Source of the DNA: an uncultured Pseudomonadota bacterium
GTDB taxonomy: Bacteria > Pseudomonadota > Alphaproteobacteria > RF32 > CAG-239
Assembly (NCBI GenBank): GCA_949289935.1
Contig: CASEQD010000007.1
Span: 1 to 39,666 of the forward strand
Reading direction: 5' to 3'
DNA length: 39,666 nucleotides
This document shows, one piece after another, positions 16,183 through 24,732 of this stretch; position 1 is the stretch's first letter; every line of letters begins with the position of its first letter. Under the pieces are notes generated by a model. That model made no database searches. It was not told the origin of the DNA and saw nothing but the letters and a program-made list of their open reading frames with translations. Both the position numbers and the translations under genes were made by a program.

Positions 16183-17307
16183 ATGAAAAAAGTAAAAAAC
16201 CTTATTGTCGGTTGCGGCTTGTCCGGCGTTGTCTTGGCTGAAAGGATTGCTTCCCAACGGCAGGAAGAGGTTTTGATTATTGACCGGCGAGGACACATCG
16301 GCGGCAATATCTATGATTATAAAGACCGGGAAACTGGAGTTACCGTCCATCAGTATGGCCCCCATGTCTTTCATACAAATGATGAAAATGTTTGGAAATA
16401 TTTAAGCCGTTTTACCGAATGGCATCGTTTTATGTATCGGGTAAAAGCCGTAATTGACGGTATTGAGGTTAATATTCCGTTCAATCTGGACAGTCTGCAT
16501 AAGGTTTTTCCGCGAAAAATGGCTGAAAGACTTGAAGAAAAACTGATAAGCCGCTTTGGCTTTAATGTTAAAATTCCCATTCTCCGGTTGCGCGAAACAC
16601 AGGATGCCGATTTGGAGTTTTTGGCGCAATATGTTTATGAAAAAGTTTTTCTCGGCTATACGGTCAAACAATGGGGAGTCCGGCCTGAAGATCTGGATGC
16701 TTCGGTGAGCGGCCGGGTACCTGTTTATGTCAGCCGTGATGACCGCTATTTTCAGGATAAATATCAGGGAATTCCGGCTGACGGTTATACCGCCATGGTT
16801 AACAACATGTTGAAAAATCCGCTGATTAAGGTAGAACTGAATACGGATTTTAAAGACATCCGTGAAACTGTCGAATATGAAAAACTGTTTTTCAGCGGCG
16901 CAATTGATGAATATTTTGATTGCAAACTGGGCGCTCTGCCTTATCGCAGCCTGGATATTGTCTTCAAAACATATAATTGCGAGTATCTGCAGTCCGGCCC
17001 GCAAATTAATTTTCCCGAAAATTACGATTATACCCGTTCAGTCGAATATAAATATTATCTGAATGAAAAATCGGATAAAACAATTTTGTCTTATGAATTT
17101 TCCCGTCCTTTCGAAAAAGGTAAAAATGAACGCTATTATCCGGTTCCGGATGAAAAAAATCAAAAGTTATATGAACAATATCTGCGGGAAGCGGAAAGTT
17201 TGAAAAACGTGTGGTTTATCGGCCGTCTCGGAGATTATAAATACTATAACATGGATCAGACCGTGGCTCGGGCATTGGATTTTGCGCAAAAAATAATCAA
17301 AAGATAA
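16183..17307 (+). CDS. glf: UDP-galactopyranose mutase
   Basis: A flavoenzyme that converts UDP-galactopyranose to UDP-galactofuranose, the donor for Galf-containing glycans. The 374 residues show the FAD site LIVGCGLSGVVLAERIA, the family motif HIGGNIYDY, QYGPHVFHT, the YTVKQWG segment, and the C-terminal FIGRLGDYKYYNMDQ with the conserved flavin-binding DQ. Length and motifs are typical. It follows galE by a single base, with AGGAAAT as ribosome site. Presence of glf is strong evidence that the locus makes a Galf-bearing surface polysaccharide. Confidence 0.96.
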   Translation: MKKVKNLIVGCGLSGVVLAERIASQRQEEVLIIDRRGHIGGNIYDYKDRETGVTVHQYGPHVFHTNDENVWKYLSRFTEWHRFMYRVKAVIDGIEVNIPFNLDSLHKVFPRKMAERLEEKLISRFGFNVKIPILRLRETQDADLEFLAQYVYEKVFLGYTVKQWGVRPEDLDASVSGRVPVYVSRDDRYFQDKYQGIPADGYTAMVNNMLKNPLIKVELNTDFKDIRETVEYEKLFFSGAIDEYFDCKLGALPYRSLDIVFKTYNCEYLQSGPQINFPENYDYTRSVEYKYYLNEKSDKTILSYEFSRPFEKGKNERYYPVPDEKNQKLYEQYLREAESLKNVWFIGRLGDYKYYNMDQTVARALDFAQKIIKR

Positions 17308-17331
17308 AATAAAGTGGTAAGGGCAGGGTGA

Positions 17332-18507
17332 ATGAGTGCAAAACCCGAAATATCAGTTATTGTTCCTGTCTATAATGTTGAAAAATATCTTCGGCAGTGT
17401 GTCGACAGCATTCTGTCTCAGACTTTCAATAATTTGGAAGTTATTTTGGTGGATGACGGTTCTCCTGATAAATGTCCGCGGATTTGTGATGAATATGCTG
17501 CCGCCGATTCCCGTGTCCGTGTCATCCACCAGCCCAACGGAGGCTTGGGAAAAGCATATAATGTCGGTATTGCCGCCGCCCGGGGAAAATATATCGGGTT
17601 TGTTGAATCCGACGATTGGATTGAGCCTGATATGTATGAAGAATTATACCGCAGTGCCGAAAAACATCATTCGGATTTGGTTAAATGCATGTTTTGGCGT
17701 TATGATTCGCAGAGGTCTCCGGCAGATTTGCCGTATAAGAGCAGCGACAGCCGCTTCGATTTGGAAAATTGCACCCCGGAAAATAAAAGTTTTACTCTTT
17801 CGGACTGTCCGGAAATTATAGCGGTTCATCCGTCTGTCTGGGCAGCTCTTTATAAAGCGGAACTGGCAAAATCCCTGCTGTTTGAAGAAAGCGGAAGCGC
17901 CTCATATCAGGATCTTTCCTATGCCGTGAAAGCTTTAATCCGGGCTGAGCGCATTAGTTCTGTGCACAAACGTTTGCTGCACTATCGCAAAGAGGCAGGA
18001 GACAATTCTTCCACAATGAAGACTGACGGGCGTCTGCTGATGATTGTTTACCATTGTTGTGTGGCGCAGGATTTTTTGCGTCGGGAAAACAGACTTAGCC
18101 GACTGGCTGAAATATTTTATCTTCATGCCGTCCGTACCTGTTTGCATTTTTATTTTATGATTGATTATAGATACAAAAGAGAATATTTCCGACAGATGTG
18201 TGCTTTTGCCGAAAATATGAAAAAAGAAAATTTAACATATAAATATTTTTCCGGGGATGAAAAATATTTTATCAGATTGCTGTTTGAAAAACGCTTTTAT
18301 CCGTCTTTGTTGTTTTGTGGCGGCGTTTACAGACGGCGTTTGGGCGGAATAAGTTTTTTAAAATTAAGTCTTAAGCCGAAAAACAAAGTAATCCTGTCTT
18401 TGCTGGGAATCCCGCTCGTAAAGTTAAAATGGAAAAGAAAAAAGCAAAGTTTGAACTGTTATCTTTTAGGAGTGAAAGTTTTTTGTTCTCCGATGCTGTC
18501 GATATGA
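17332..18507 (+). CDS. Family 2 glycosyltransferase, last gene of the glycan operon
   Basis: A 391-residue GT2 enzyme: ISVIVPVYNVEKYLRQC, ILVDDGSPD, HQPNGGLGKAYN, and the metal-binding ESDD before WIEPDMYEELY. The C-terminal 170 residues are basic and aromatic (RRRLGGISFLKLSLKPKNK) without a true membrane helix and may bind lipid-linked acceptors. It starts 24 bases after glf with a GGGCAGGG ribosome site and ends before the terminator at 18518-18545. It probably transfers one of the sugars made by the operon; a role as galactofuranosyltransferase is a guess. Confidence 0.88.
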   Translation: MSAKPEISVIVPVYNVEKYLRQCVDSILSQTFNNLEVILVDDGSPDKCPRICDEYAAADSRVRVIHQPNGGLGKAYNVGIAAARGKYIGFVESDDWIEPDMYEELYRSAEKHHSDLVKCMFWRYDSQRSPADLPYKSSDSRFDLENCTPENKSFTLSDCPEIIAVHPSVWAALYKAELAKSLLFEESGSASYQDLSYAVKALIRAERISSVHKRLLHYRKEAGDNSSTMKTDGRLLMIVYHCCVAQDFLRRENRLSRLAEIFYLHAVRTCLHFYFMIDYRYKREYFRQMCAFAENMKKENLTYKYFSGDEKYFIRLLFEKRFYPSLLFCGGVYRRRLGGISFLKLSLKPKNKVILSLLGIPLVKLKWKRKKQSLNCYLLGVKVFCSPMLSI

Positions 18508-18517
18508 AAAATCAAAG

Positions 18518-18545
18518 AAAAAAGCCGGAAATTTCCGGCTTTTTT
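18518..18545. terminator. Bidirectional terminator between converging operons
   Basis: AAAAAAGCCGGAAA pairs perfectly with TTTCCGGCTTTTTT, giving A-run, stem and T-run on both strands. It lies directly between the glycan operon and the minus-strand DUF1189-like gene. Confidence 0.93.
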
Positions 18546-19283
18546 CTAAACGTTTTCGGATGATGCGCCTGAACTGCCGTCTCCTGATTTTGCCATAAAA
18601 ACACCCTGAAGCAGGCATATAACCGCCACAAAAGCCGGCAAGGACACGGATATGGTTGCAAAAGACAAAAACATTTGCAACACGGAAACGAAAATATATA
18701 ACAAAGTTGACAATCTCATCCGTTGCGAAAAAACATAATTTTTTTGAACAATAAACGAAACCAGATAAGACAGATAAGCCAAAAGCAGGCAAAAAACAAA
18801 AGAAAAAGCAAAACAAAATACCAGTATTGCCGCTCCAAAAAAGCTCTTTATTGAAAAGCTTTCATTTTTCAACCATCCGGCATAATCGTTTTTTTCAATT
18901 GTCATTTTTTCCGGATGTGCATAAATTTGAGTATTATTTGCAAAATGCAAATAAGTATAGCGTCGGGAAATATAGACACCGTCCGGCAGGCCTTTGAGGT
19001 CGATTTCGTCGGCCGTTGTATCCAGAACAACCGGATAAGAAACCTTATTGTCAAAATAGCTGGCTTTTTCTTTAATAATCTGATTATACGGCGCGACAAT
19101 GGTTCCGTTTTCAATCTCAATCGGAGCCAGCCTTTCCAACAGGCCGCCGGCATCTATCATAACATTGTTGTAAAAAAAGTTAAACGTAATCAAATAGAGC
19201 AGGGACAGGAACAACGAAAACAAAGCCAAAACTTTGACGCCCAATCCTCGTCCGTTCAAAATATAATTTTTTATTTTTACCAT
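18546..19283 (-). CDS. DUF1189-like polytopic membrane protein
   Basis: The 245-residue protein has a first membrane helix at about 16-37, an extracytoplasmic domain of roughly 105 residues (APYNQIIKEKASYFDNK, GLPDGVYISRRYTYLHF), and then a cluster of three to four helices from about 147 to 230. This single helix, loop, multi-helix plan and the YPVVLDTTADEIDL-type strand resemble DUF1189 proteins, whose function is unknown. A good ribosome site (AGGAG) precedes ATG 19283, 9 bases after the CNNM gene stop, so the two are cotranscribed. Confidence 0.6.
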   Translation of the reverse strand: MVKIKNYILNGRGLGVKVLALFSLFLSLLYLITFNFFYNNVMIDAGGLLERLAPIEIENGTIVAPYNQIIKEKASYFDNKVSYPVVLDTTADEIDLKGLPDGVYISRRYTYLHFANNTQIYAHPEKMTIEKNDYAGWLKNESFSIKSFFGAAILVFCFAFSFVFCLLLAYLSYLVSFIVQKNYVFSQRMRLSTLLYIFVSVLQMFLSFATISVSLPAFVAVICLLQGVFMAKSGDGSSGASSENV

Positions 19284-19292
19284 TTTTTTCTC

Positions 19293-20630
19293 CTAATTAA
19301 AGAGACTGTCTCTGTTGACATCATCCCTTATCCGGGCTTTGATTCTTTTAATGCGCATTCTTTCCGTCGCAATAATTTCATATTGGCAAAATTCGTCTTC
19401 GACTTTGTCTCCCGCTTTGGGAACTCGACCGAGCAGACCGAAGACATAACCGCCGATAGTGCTTTCTTCGTGTTCGCATAGCGGAAGCTTGAAGCATTCA
19501 AAAGCATCCTCAATCAAAACCACGCCGTCAAATTCATAGGTTTTGTCATCAATTTTTTTAATTTGTTCTTCCGTAACGGTGTCGTGTTCATCCTGAATAT
19601 CACCGACGAGTTCTTCCAGAATATCTTCCATGGAGAGCAGCCCGGCCGTTCCGCCGTATTCATCCACCACAATCGCCACATGAATATGCCTGGACATCAT
19701 CAAATGCAAAACTTCTGAAATGGATTTGTTTTCGGGAACAAACAAAATCTGTCTTTTAATTTTGCCGAGCAGTTCCTTGCCGGGATTTTCAATTGTATTT
19801 TCCAACAGATCCCGAATATGTATCATGCCGATGATGTTATCTTTGTCTTTGTCGCACAACGGATAGCGCGTATGCTTTGTATGTCGGACAAAATCCATCA
19901 CTTTTTCATAACTGTCGTTCAAATACAAACATTTCATATCTTGCCGCGGCACCATAATTTCGTGAGCAAAAATCTCTGAAAAATCAATGGCGTTTTGAAT
20001 GATTTCACTTTCGGTGTCGTCAATAACGCCGCCTTGCTTTGACGCATTGACAATCAGTTTTATTTCTTCTTCGGAGTGCGCCATATCATTTTCCGTGCTG
20101 GGCGTAACCCCCATCAACTTCAAAAAGAAAATTGTCAGCCTGTCAAAAACCCAGATAAAAGGATAAAAAGTTCGTTTAAACAAATAAAGCGGATAAGCGA
20201 CAATCAGGGCGAAAGTTTCGGTTTTTTGAATAGCCAGCGACTTGGGGATAAGTTCGCCCATCACCACATGCATCAGCGTAATCAGTCCGAAAGCAACGCC
20301 GAAACTGATGGAATGCAGCAAAATGGGGTTTCCCTCAAAAAAAGTGCCGAATATATTTTCCAGCAGTTTCGAAACCGCCGGTTCGCCGATCCAGCCCAGT
20401 CCCAGAGAGGCAAGCGTAATACCGAGCTGAATGGCGCTGAGATAAGTATCCATTTTCTGATGAATTTTAAGGGCAATCTGAGCCCGTTTGTTTCCGGTGT
20501 GCGCCAGTTCTTCCAGTTTGGTGCGCCGCATTTTTACAATGGAAAATTCCGAAACCACAAAAAAAGCATTGGCAAATACGAGTAAAAAAACAAATAACAA
20601 ATTAATAACATACATATATACGGGTGTCAT
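19293..20630 (-). CDS. CNNM/CorC-HlyC family membrane protein (TlyC/PaeA-like)
   Basis: The 445 residues hold three domains: an N-terminal CNNM (DUF21) transmembrane region (about 5-190, with ANAFFVVSEFSIVKMRR and HVVMGELIPKSLAIQK), a paired CBS module (about 215-345, with EIMVPRQDM and HVAIVVDEYGGTAGLLSMED), and a C-terminal CorC/HlyC transporter-associated domain (about 355-435). Family members are linked to Mg/Co or polyamine export and are often annotated as hemolysins without direct evidence for that role. It is first in a two-gene operon with the DUF1189-like protein and divergent from the dehydrogenase gene. Confidence 0.92.
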   Translation of the reverse strand: MTPVYMYVINLLFVFLLVFANAFFVVSEFSIVKMRRTKLEELAHTGNKRAQIALKIHQKMDTYLSAIQLGITLASLGLGWIGEPAVSKLLENIFGTFFEGNPILLHSISFGVAFGLITLMHVVMGELIPKSLAIQKTETFALIVAYPLYLFKRTFYPFIWVFDRLTIFFLKLMGVTPSTENDMAHSEEEIKLIVNASKQGGVIDDTESEIIQNAIDFSEIFAHEIMVPRQDMKCLYLNDSYEKVMDFVRHTKHTRYPLCDKDKDNIIGMIHIRDLLENTIENPGKELLGKIKRQILFVPENKSISEVLHLMMSRHIHVAIVVDEYGGTAGLLSMEDILEELVGDIQDEHDTVTEEQIKKIDDKTYEFDGVVLIEDAFECFKLPLCEHEESTIGGYVFGLLGRVPKAGDKVEDEFCQYEIIATERMRIKRIKARIRDDVNRDSLFN

Positions 20631-20766
20631 AGTCAGATAAAAAACCTTATTAAATTAAATAATTTTCACATATAACATATTTTATTTTAAATTTCATTAA
20701 TTTATTGAAAAAATTTTAACAAAATACACATATATTGAAAAAATAAAAAAACAACAGGAGAAAAAT

Positions 20767-21675
20767 ATGAAAGTTTATGTCTGTACGCCGGATTTTTCAC
20801 CGGAAGCCTTAAATCTTTTGAAAACAAAACATCAGGTAACGGTACGGCAGAATAAAGACCTGCCGTCGGAAAACGAGTTGTGCTCATTAATAAAAGAATA
20901 TGATGTTTTAGTCGTGACGCTGAAAATGAAAATAACCCAAGCCGTATACAAAGCTGCGGAAGGCGGAAACAAAATCATTGCTACTCTTTCGCTGGGAACA
21001 GACCACATTGCCAAAGAATTTTTTGAAGATTCCCGCATGACCGTTGTCCGGGGCGAGCGGGCAAATGCCGTGTCGACGGCCGAACATACCATGGCGCTGA
21101 TTTTTGCTTTGAGCAAACTTTTGATCCCGTCTAGGAAAGCCATGGCCGCCGATGAACGGAAAATTTTTCATCCGGTTGAACTGAGTGGCAAAACGCTGGG
21201 CGTAATCGGTGCCGGAAAAATCGGATCTATTGTTATGAAAATGGGACAAAGCTTCGGTATGAATATTCTCTGCAATACGGCACACCCGGAAAATCATAAA
21301 AATCTTGATGTAAAATTTGTTTCTTTGGAAGAACTTTTGTCGGAAAGCGATATTGTCAGCATCCATACGCCTTTGACGGAAAGCACTAGAAATTTGCTGA
21401 ATGATAAAAATCTTACGTTGATGAAAACGTCGGCTTTTTTGGTTAATGCATCGCGTATGGGTGTTACCGATAAAAAGGCGCTGATTGACGTTGTGAAAAA
21501 TCAAAAAATTGCCGGTTTGGGACTGGATATAGACTATACGGAACGCGATATTGTCGATGAATTGAAAACATACGATAATGTCATTATGACCCCGCATATT
21601 GCCTGCATGACCACGGAAGCTCTGAAAAAAATGGACGAAGAAGTAACCGGTTTTTTACTCAAAGTCATCGGATAA
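20767..21675 (+). CDS. D-isomer-specific 2-hydroxyacid dehydrogenase
   Basis: An NAD-dependent oxidoreductase acting on a 2-hydroxy or 2-keto acid; the substrate is unknown. The 302 residues show the Rossmann motif GVIGAGKIGS (145-154), SLGTDHI in the N-terminal substrate domain, and a catalytic trio R230 (NASRMGV), E259 (DYTERD) and H277 (TPHIAC). These have the family spacing of 29 and 18 residues. A strong AGGAG ribosome site precedes ATG 20767. It stands alone, with a terminator 6 bases after the stop. Phosphoglycerate, glycerate and lactate dehydrogenase roles are all possible. Confidence 0.9.
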   Translation: MKVYVCTPDFSPEALNLLKTKHQVTVRQNKDLPSENELCSLIKEYDVLVVTLKMKITQAVYKAAEGGNKIIATLSLGTDHIAKEFFEDSRMTVVRGERANAVSTAEHTMALIFALSKLLIPSRKAMAADERKIFHPVELSGKTLGVIGAGKIGSIVMKMGQSFGMNILCNTAHPENHKNLDVKFVSLEELLSESDIVSIHTPLTESTRNLLNDKNLTLMKTSAFLVNASRMGVTDKKALIDVVKNQKIAGLGLDIDYTERDIVDELKTYDNVIMTPHIACMTTEALKKMDEEVTGFLLKVIG

Positions 21676-21681
21676 TCGGCT

Positions 21682-21708
21682 GAAAACAAAACTCTTGTTT
21701 TCTTTTTT
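21682..21708 (+). terminator. Rho-independent terminator
   Basis: GAAAACAA and TTGTTTTC form an 8-base stem around AACTC, followed by six T residues, directly after the dehydrogenase stop codon. Confidence 0.9.
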
Positions 21709-21723
21709 CGGAGCCGGGCAGCC

Positions 21724-21764
21724 CCTCTTTATCTCCTTCCCTTTAGTGGAGAGAGATAAAGAGG
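21724..21764. repeat. Perfect 12-base inverted repeat
   Basis: CCTCTTTATCTC (21724-21735) and GAGATAAAGAGG (21753-21764) are separated by a 17-base loop just after the end of the minus-strand Cys-rich paralog. No T-run follows on either strand, so it may be a palindromic repeat or an mRNA-end stabiliser rather than a terminator. Confidence 0.7.
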
Positions 21765-21773
21765 ATATCCGGA

Positions 21774-22628
21774 TTAAAACTCAATCACCGGACGGACAAA
21801 GAAAGAGTAGTTCTTACTGGCACTTGTGTAGCCATCGGAAAAGTTACCAAAAGACGCGTCCCAGTACCACGCTTTGTTACTGTTGCTCTCGGACGACGAC
21901 CACCACCAACTGCTGCTGCCGATGTTTGGCTTGTTTATTCTAGTCAGGCTTTGATCTATAGCCGCTTTGTTCTGAGAAATGCTCTCTAATACACCACCGG
22001 AAGGCAGACACCATTTCCCTTTCGTTTCCGGCATACTTGACGGGGTATAATTATATACCTCCCAAAAGGCAGGGTAACATTCAGATGCACTGTTACTGCA
22101 TTGTTTGTAACTGTAATCAATAACAGTTTTGGTATTTTCACAACTGTCAAAATCATTTATAGGATAACTGTTGTAATTCGGCAAATCAGGAATATCAAGC
22201 AATATCCCATATTTTGTTAACCATTGATACTCTCCCAGTCCTTCCAAAGCCAGAGCCTGGCCGCAGCCGTCCCCGCCGATATAAACGACCACTCCAATCG
22301 GGGTTTTGCCGGAGATGACATCCGCGGAACAACTGCCGTCGGAATAAAGAATATCGGCGATTTTGCAGTTTTTGGCGTAACCTGTGCACTGGCCGAGAAC
22401 GGCTGTTTCCGGTTCTGTCGGTTCTTCTTCTGTTGTTTTTCCTGGGCAAAACCAGTATTCACCGAAAGGGCATTTCAGGCAATTTTCGTTGTTGGTTGTT
22501 TCTTTATACCCCAAACTTACACAATCTTCATTGTCCACGCACTGGGCAAAAACGGAAATCGGGAACATAAAAGAAGAAGCCAGCAGGGTAAAATATACCT
22601 TTTTGCCGGCGGAACGGAACACACACAT
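21774..22628 (-). CDS. Secreted Cys-rich protein with DUF1566/Lcl-like C-terminus, paralog A
   Basis: From the chosen start (ATG 22628, with GGAGG five bases upstream) the protein has 284 residues. It begins with a signal peptide ending SVFAQ. Next comes CVDNEDCVSLGY and a short Cys-rich region (CLKCPFGEYWFCPG), then QCTGYAKNCKIADIL and an IGVVVYIGGDGCGQA strand. The C-terminal part holds GKWCLPSGGVL, WWWSSSES and the closing FFVRPVIEF, the pattern of DUF1566/Lcl-type domains found in secreted and adhesive proteins. It is a paralog of the 23268 gene, transcribed divergently from a near-identical promoter. Binding to host or matrix glycans is conceivable but unproven. Confidence 0.75.
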   Translation of the reverse strand: MCVFRSAGKKVYFTLLASSFMFPISVFAQCVDNEDCVSLGYKETTNNENCLKCPFGEYWFCPGKTTEEEPTEPETAVLGQCTGYAKNCKIADILYSDGSCSADVISGKTPIGVVVYIGGDGCGQALALEGLGEYQWLTKYGILLDIPDLPNYNSYPINDFDSCENTKTVIDYSYKQCSNSASECYPAFWEVYNYTPSSMPETKGKWCLPSGGVLESISQNKAAIDQSLTRINKPNIGSSSWWWSSSESNSNKAWYWDASFGNFSDGYTSASKNYSFFVRPVIEF

Positions 22629-22660
22629 TTCATCCTCCACACTTTATCATCACTGGTTTT

Positions 22661-22689
22661 AGTGTAACATAAGTTTTCCGATTGTTCAA
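22661..22689 (-). promoter_or_regulatory. Promoter of paralog A
   Basis: TTGAAC (22689-22684) and TACACT (22666-22661) are 17 bases apart on the minus strand. The -10 hexamer and the following 30 bases, through the ribosome site, are nearly identical to those upstream of paralog B. Confidence 0.7.
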
Positions 22690-23206
22690 TAACTAATTTC
22701 ATGCAGAAGTGAAAAAATGAAGAGGATTTTTTTATTCGGTTCGCGTTACTTCCTCCAAAAGGATATATTGGAATTGAAAGGAAGTGTGAATCTCATAAAT
22801 AACAAATTTTCAAATATGACAAAGCTCGCTACGCTCGTCATACCCACCCTGCCCCTCCCTACCTCAGGGAGGGAATTAAACAAGAGGGTAACCTCAGGAA
22901 AGCAACTCTATTTTCTCCATCCTTGAGTAGCTCTCCACTTTCTCTCCCCCTGAGTACATCCCTCTCATACCCTCCCTGAGGTAGGGAGGGTATGAGTCAA
23001 ACAAAACTCTCCTTTTCTCCTCCCCTGAGTATCCTCTCCATTTTTCCTCCCCTGAGTAGGGGAGGCTAGGAGGGGTATGAATCAATGAGACTTTTCTTTT
23101 GGAGGGAGTAACACGAACCGAACAAAAGAATTAGTCGGAATTGAAGAGGGGGTATGAATCAAATAAAAATCCTTTCATTATTTTCATTCTTGCATGAAAA
23201 TAATTA

Positions 23207-23235
23207 TTGAATAACAACAAAATCCGTGCTACACT
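23207..23235 (+). promoter_or_regulatory. Promoter of paralog B
   Basis: TTGAAT (23207-23212) and TACACT (23230-23235) are separated by 17 bases. The start ATG lies 33 bases downstream, preceded by GGAGG. Confidence 0.75.
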
Positions 23236-23267
23236 AAAACCAGTGATGATAAAGTGTGGAGGATGAA

Positions 23268-24119
23268 ATGCGTGTGTTCCGTTCCGCCGGCAAAAGGATT
23301 TATTTTACCCTGCTGGCTTCTTCTTTTATGTTCCCGATACAAGCTTTTGCCCAGTGCGTGGACAATGAAGATTGTGTGAGTTTGGGCTATAATAAAACTT
23401 CCTGCAAAACGCCGGGATTAAAATGCCCGTTCGGAGAATATTATTATTGCCTGAAAGACTGTGAAGACGGATACGAATGGAAAGACGGCGCCTGCCAGCC
23501 CAAAGAACCTGAAGGCGCCGTTCTCGGCGAGTGCACCGGTTATGCCAAAAACTGCAAAATCGGGGATATATTGAACTCTGACGGAACTTGCTCTTCTTAT
23601 AAGGATAACACCAAAACACAGATAGGTGTGGTCGTATATATCAGTGAAGAAGGATGCGGCCAGGCAATGACTGCCAATCCGATAGGAAAATATGTATGGG
23701 GAGGATACGATGTGGATATTCCGGATTTACCCAACGTGGACGCATATACAAAGACAGAAGATTTTGACAGTTGCGGCAATACTCAAAAAATAGTTCAAAC
23801 TATCGGAAACACTGCTGCCGGATCCTATTCGGCAGCAGTGGGAGCCGTAAACTATTCACCTCAGAATTTGGCCTCGACCAGAGGAAAATGGTGCTTGCCG
23901 GCTGCCGGTGTTTTACAAAATCTGGCGGATAACATTAATACCGTAAACAAAGGAATAAGCGAGATGGGCGGTGCGCAATTTCCGGGAGAAACTTTACATA
24001 TGTGGTCGTCATCGGAAGTTGATGCCTTTAATGCCATATATTTTTCAGCAACGAACATCAGTATTCCGGGGAGAGAAAAAAACAGTACATTTGATGTTCG
24101 TCCGGTGATTGAGTTTTAG
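23268..24119 (+). CDS. Secreted Cys-rich protein with DUF1566/Lcl-like C-terminus, paralog B
   Basis: The 283-residue product, from ATG 23268 (GGAGG ribosome site), shares with paralog A the signal peptide (RIYFTLLASSFMFPIQAFAQ), CVDNEDCVSLGY, CPFGEYYYC, CTGYAKNCKIGDIL, IGVVVYI, GKWCLPAAGVL, MWSSSE and the final VRPVIEF. Between these anchors the two diverge strongly, including an insertion CEDGYEWKDGACQPKEPEG here. The DUF1566-like tail suggests a secreted or surface binding domain. A long frame opening with GTG 23256 is an annotation artefact. Confidence 0.77.
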   Translation: MRVFRSAGKRIYFTLLASSFMFPIQAFAQCVDNEDCVSLGYNKTSCKTPGLKCPFGEYYYCLKDCEDGYEWKDGACQPKEPEGAVLGECTGYAKNCKIGDILNSDGTCSSYKDNTKTQIGVVVYISEEGCGQAMTANPIGKYVWGGYDVDIPDLPNVDAYTKTEDFDSCGNTQKIVQTIGNTAAGSYSAAVGAVNYSPQNLASTRGKWCLPAAGVLQNLADNINTVNKGISEMGGAQFPGETLHMWSSSEVDAFNAIYFSATNISIPGREKNSTFDVRPVIEF

Positions 24120-24216
24120 AAAAAAACACCTCCTTTTTCTTACAAAAATAAATATATATGGAAAATTAAGAAATTTTGTGTTAACATATATACAGACACC
24201 AGAAAAGGAGGAGGCG

Positions 24217-24672
24217 ATGAATATATCCTCTACTAGAAGAGTAACGGGTTCATCGGGCGGCGGCGCAGGTGTTAATTCTACGGGAAAAGCACGTTATGCA
24301 GCCGGTGCGCATGAACAGTTTGTTGAGCGGATTGATACCTCAAACCAGGTTTCAGTCAATGCTGATGCTCGTGATGAAAGCCGCAACAAAGAAAAATATA
24401 CTTCGCAAACACACGAAGAAAAGGAAGGCCTGATTTCTTCTGACCGGACTTATGTCGCCGGTGCGGTGGAGGCGGTTAGCGCCAGCGGTGTGTATGATGA
24501 ACCGCCGACCCGCAATACCAACCGCGGCCGGCAGATCGGCGTATATGACGCCAATCAGACCATGGTAAAAGACGAAGCCGAACAGGAGCAGGAAAAGTTT
24601 TACAACGAGCATTATGTTAAGCATTTGTACGAAAACAACGAACCGCCTGAAGAAATAGACGAATTGGTATAA
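24217..24672 (+). CDS. Acidic, polar protein of unknown function
   Basis: A 151-residue product from ATG 24217, chosen for its strong AAGGAGGAGG ribosome site; the frame is open further upstream to 24109, but without one. It has no cysteine, signal peptide or membrane helix. It is rich in Gly, Ser, Asn, Glu and Arg and ends in an acidic tail (NNEPPEEIDELV). The middle has repeated-looking short phrases (TYVAGAVEAVSASGVYDEPP, RQIGVYDANQTMVKDE). It looks largely disordered. Followed by a terminator at 24679-24704. Confidence 0.6.
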   Translation: MNISSTRRVTGSSGGGAGVNSTGKARYAAGAHEQFVERIDTSNQVSVNADARDESRNKEKYTSQTHEEKEGLISSDRTYVAGAVEAVSASGVYDEPPTRNTNRGRQIGVYDANQTMVKDEAEQEQEKFYNEHYVKHLYENNEPPEEIDELV

Positions 24673-24678
24673 AACCAA

Positions 24679-24704
24679 AAAAGAGAGGATTTGCTCTCTT
24701 CTTT
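24679..24704. terminator. Terminator between converging genes
   Basis: AAGAGAG pairs with CTCTCTT (24681-24700) with an A-run on the left and T-rich bases on the right. It sits between the 24217 gene and the minus-strand malQ. Confidence 0.7.
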
Positions 24705-24732
24705 GATAAAACACAGGAAACGACAACCGAGG

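Larger units (their letters stand above)
22629..23267. repeat. Inverted duplication and palindrome cluster between the paralogs
   Basis: The two ends are inverted copies of each other: promoter, leader and start region match closely. The homology extends upstream into sequences such as CTTTTGGAGG(A/G)AGTAAC (near 22750 on the minus strand and 23095 on the plus strand). Between them (about 22838-23162) sits a cluster of C/T-rich and G-rich palindromes: a 21-base unit at 22853-22873 occurs reverse-complemented at 22970-22990, a related palindrome lies at 23046-23065, and GGGTATGARTCAA recurs at 22988, 23073 and 23150. No gene is seen here. Confidence 0.8.

Noticed and set aside
16402..17004. 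200-codon minus-strand open frame inside glf
   Set aside because: Shadow of glf; no ribosome site, and the composition is typical of antisense frames.
22838..23162. Possible CRISPR array
   Set aside because: Repeats are palindromic, irregularly spaced and in both orientations, without uniform spacers or cas genes.
23256..23267. GTG start (MEDEM...) for the secreted paralogs
   Set aside because: It would place the GGAGG ribosome site inside the coding region; the ATG 12 bases later fits the site and the signal peptide.
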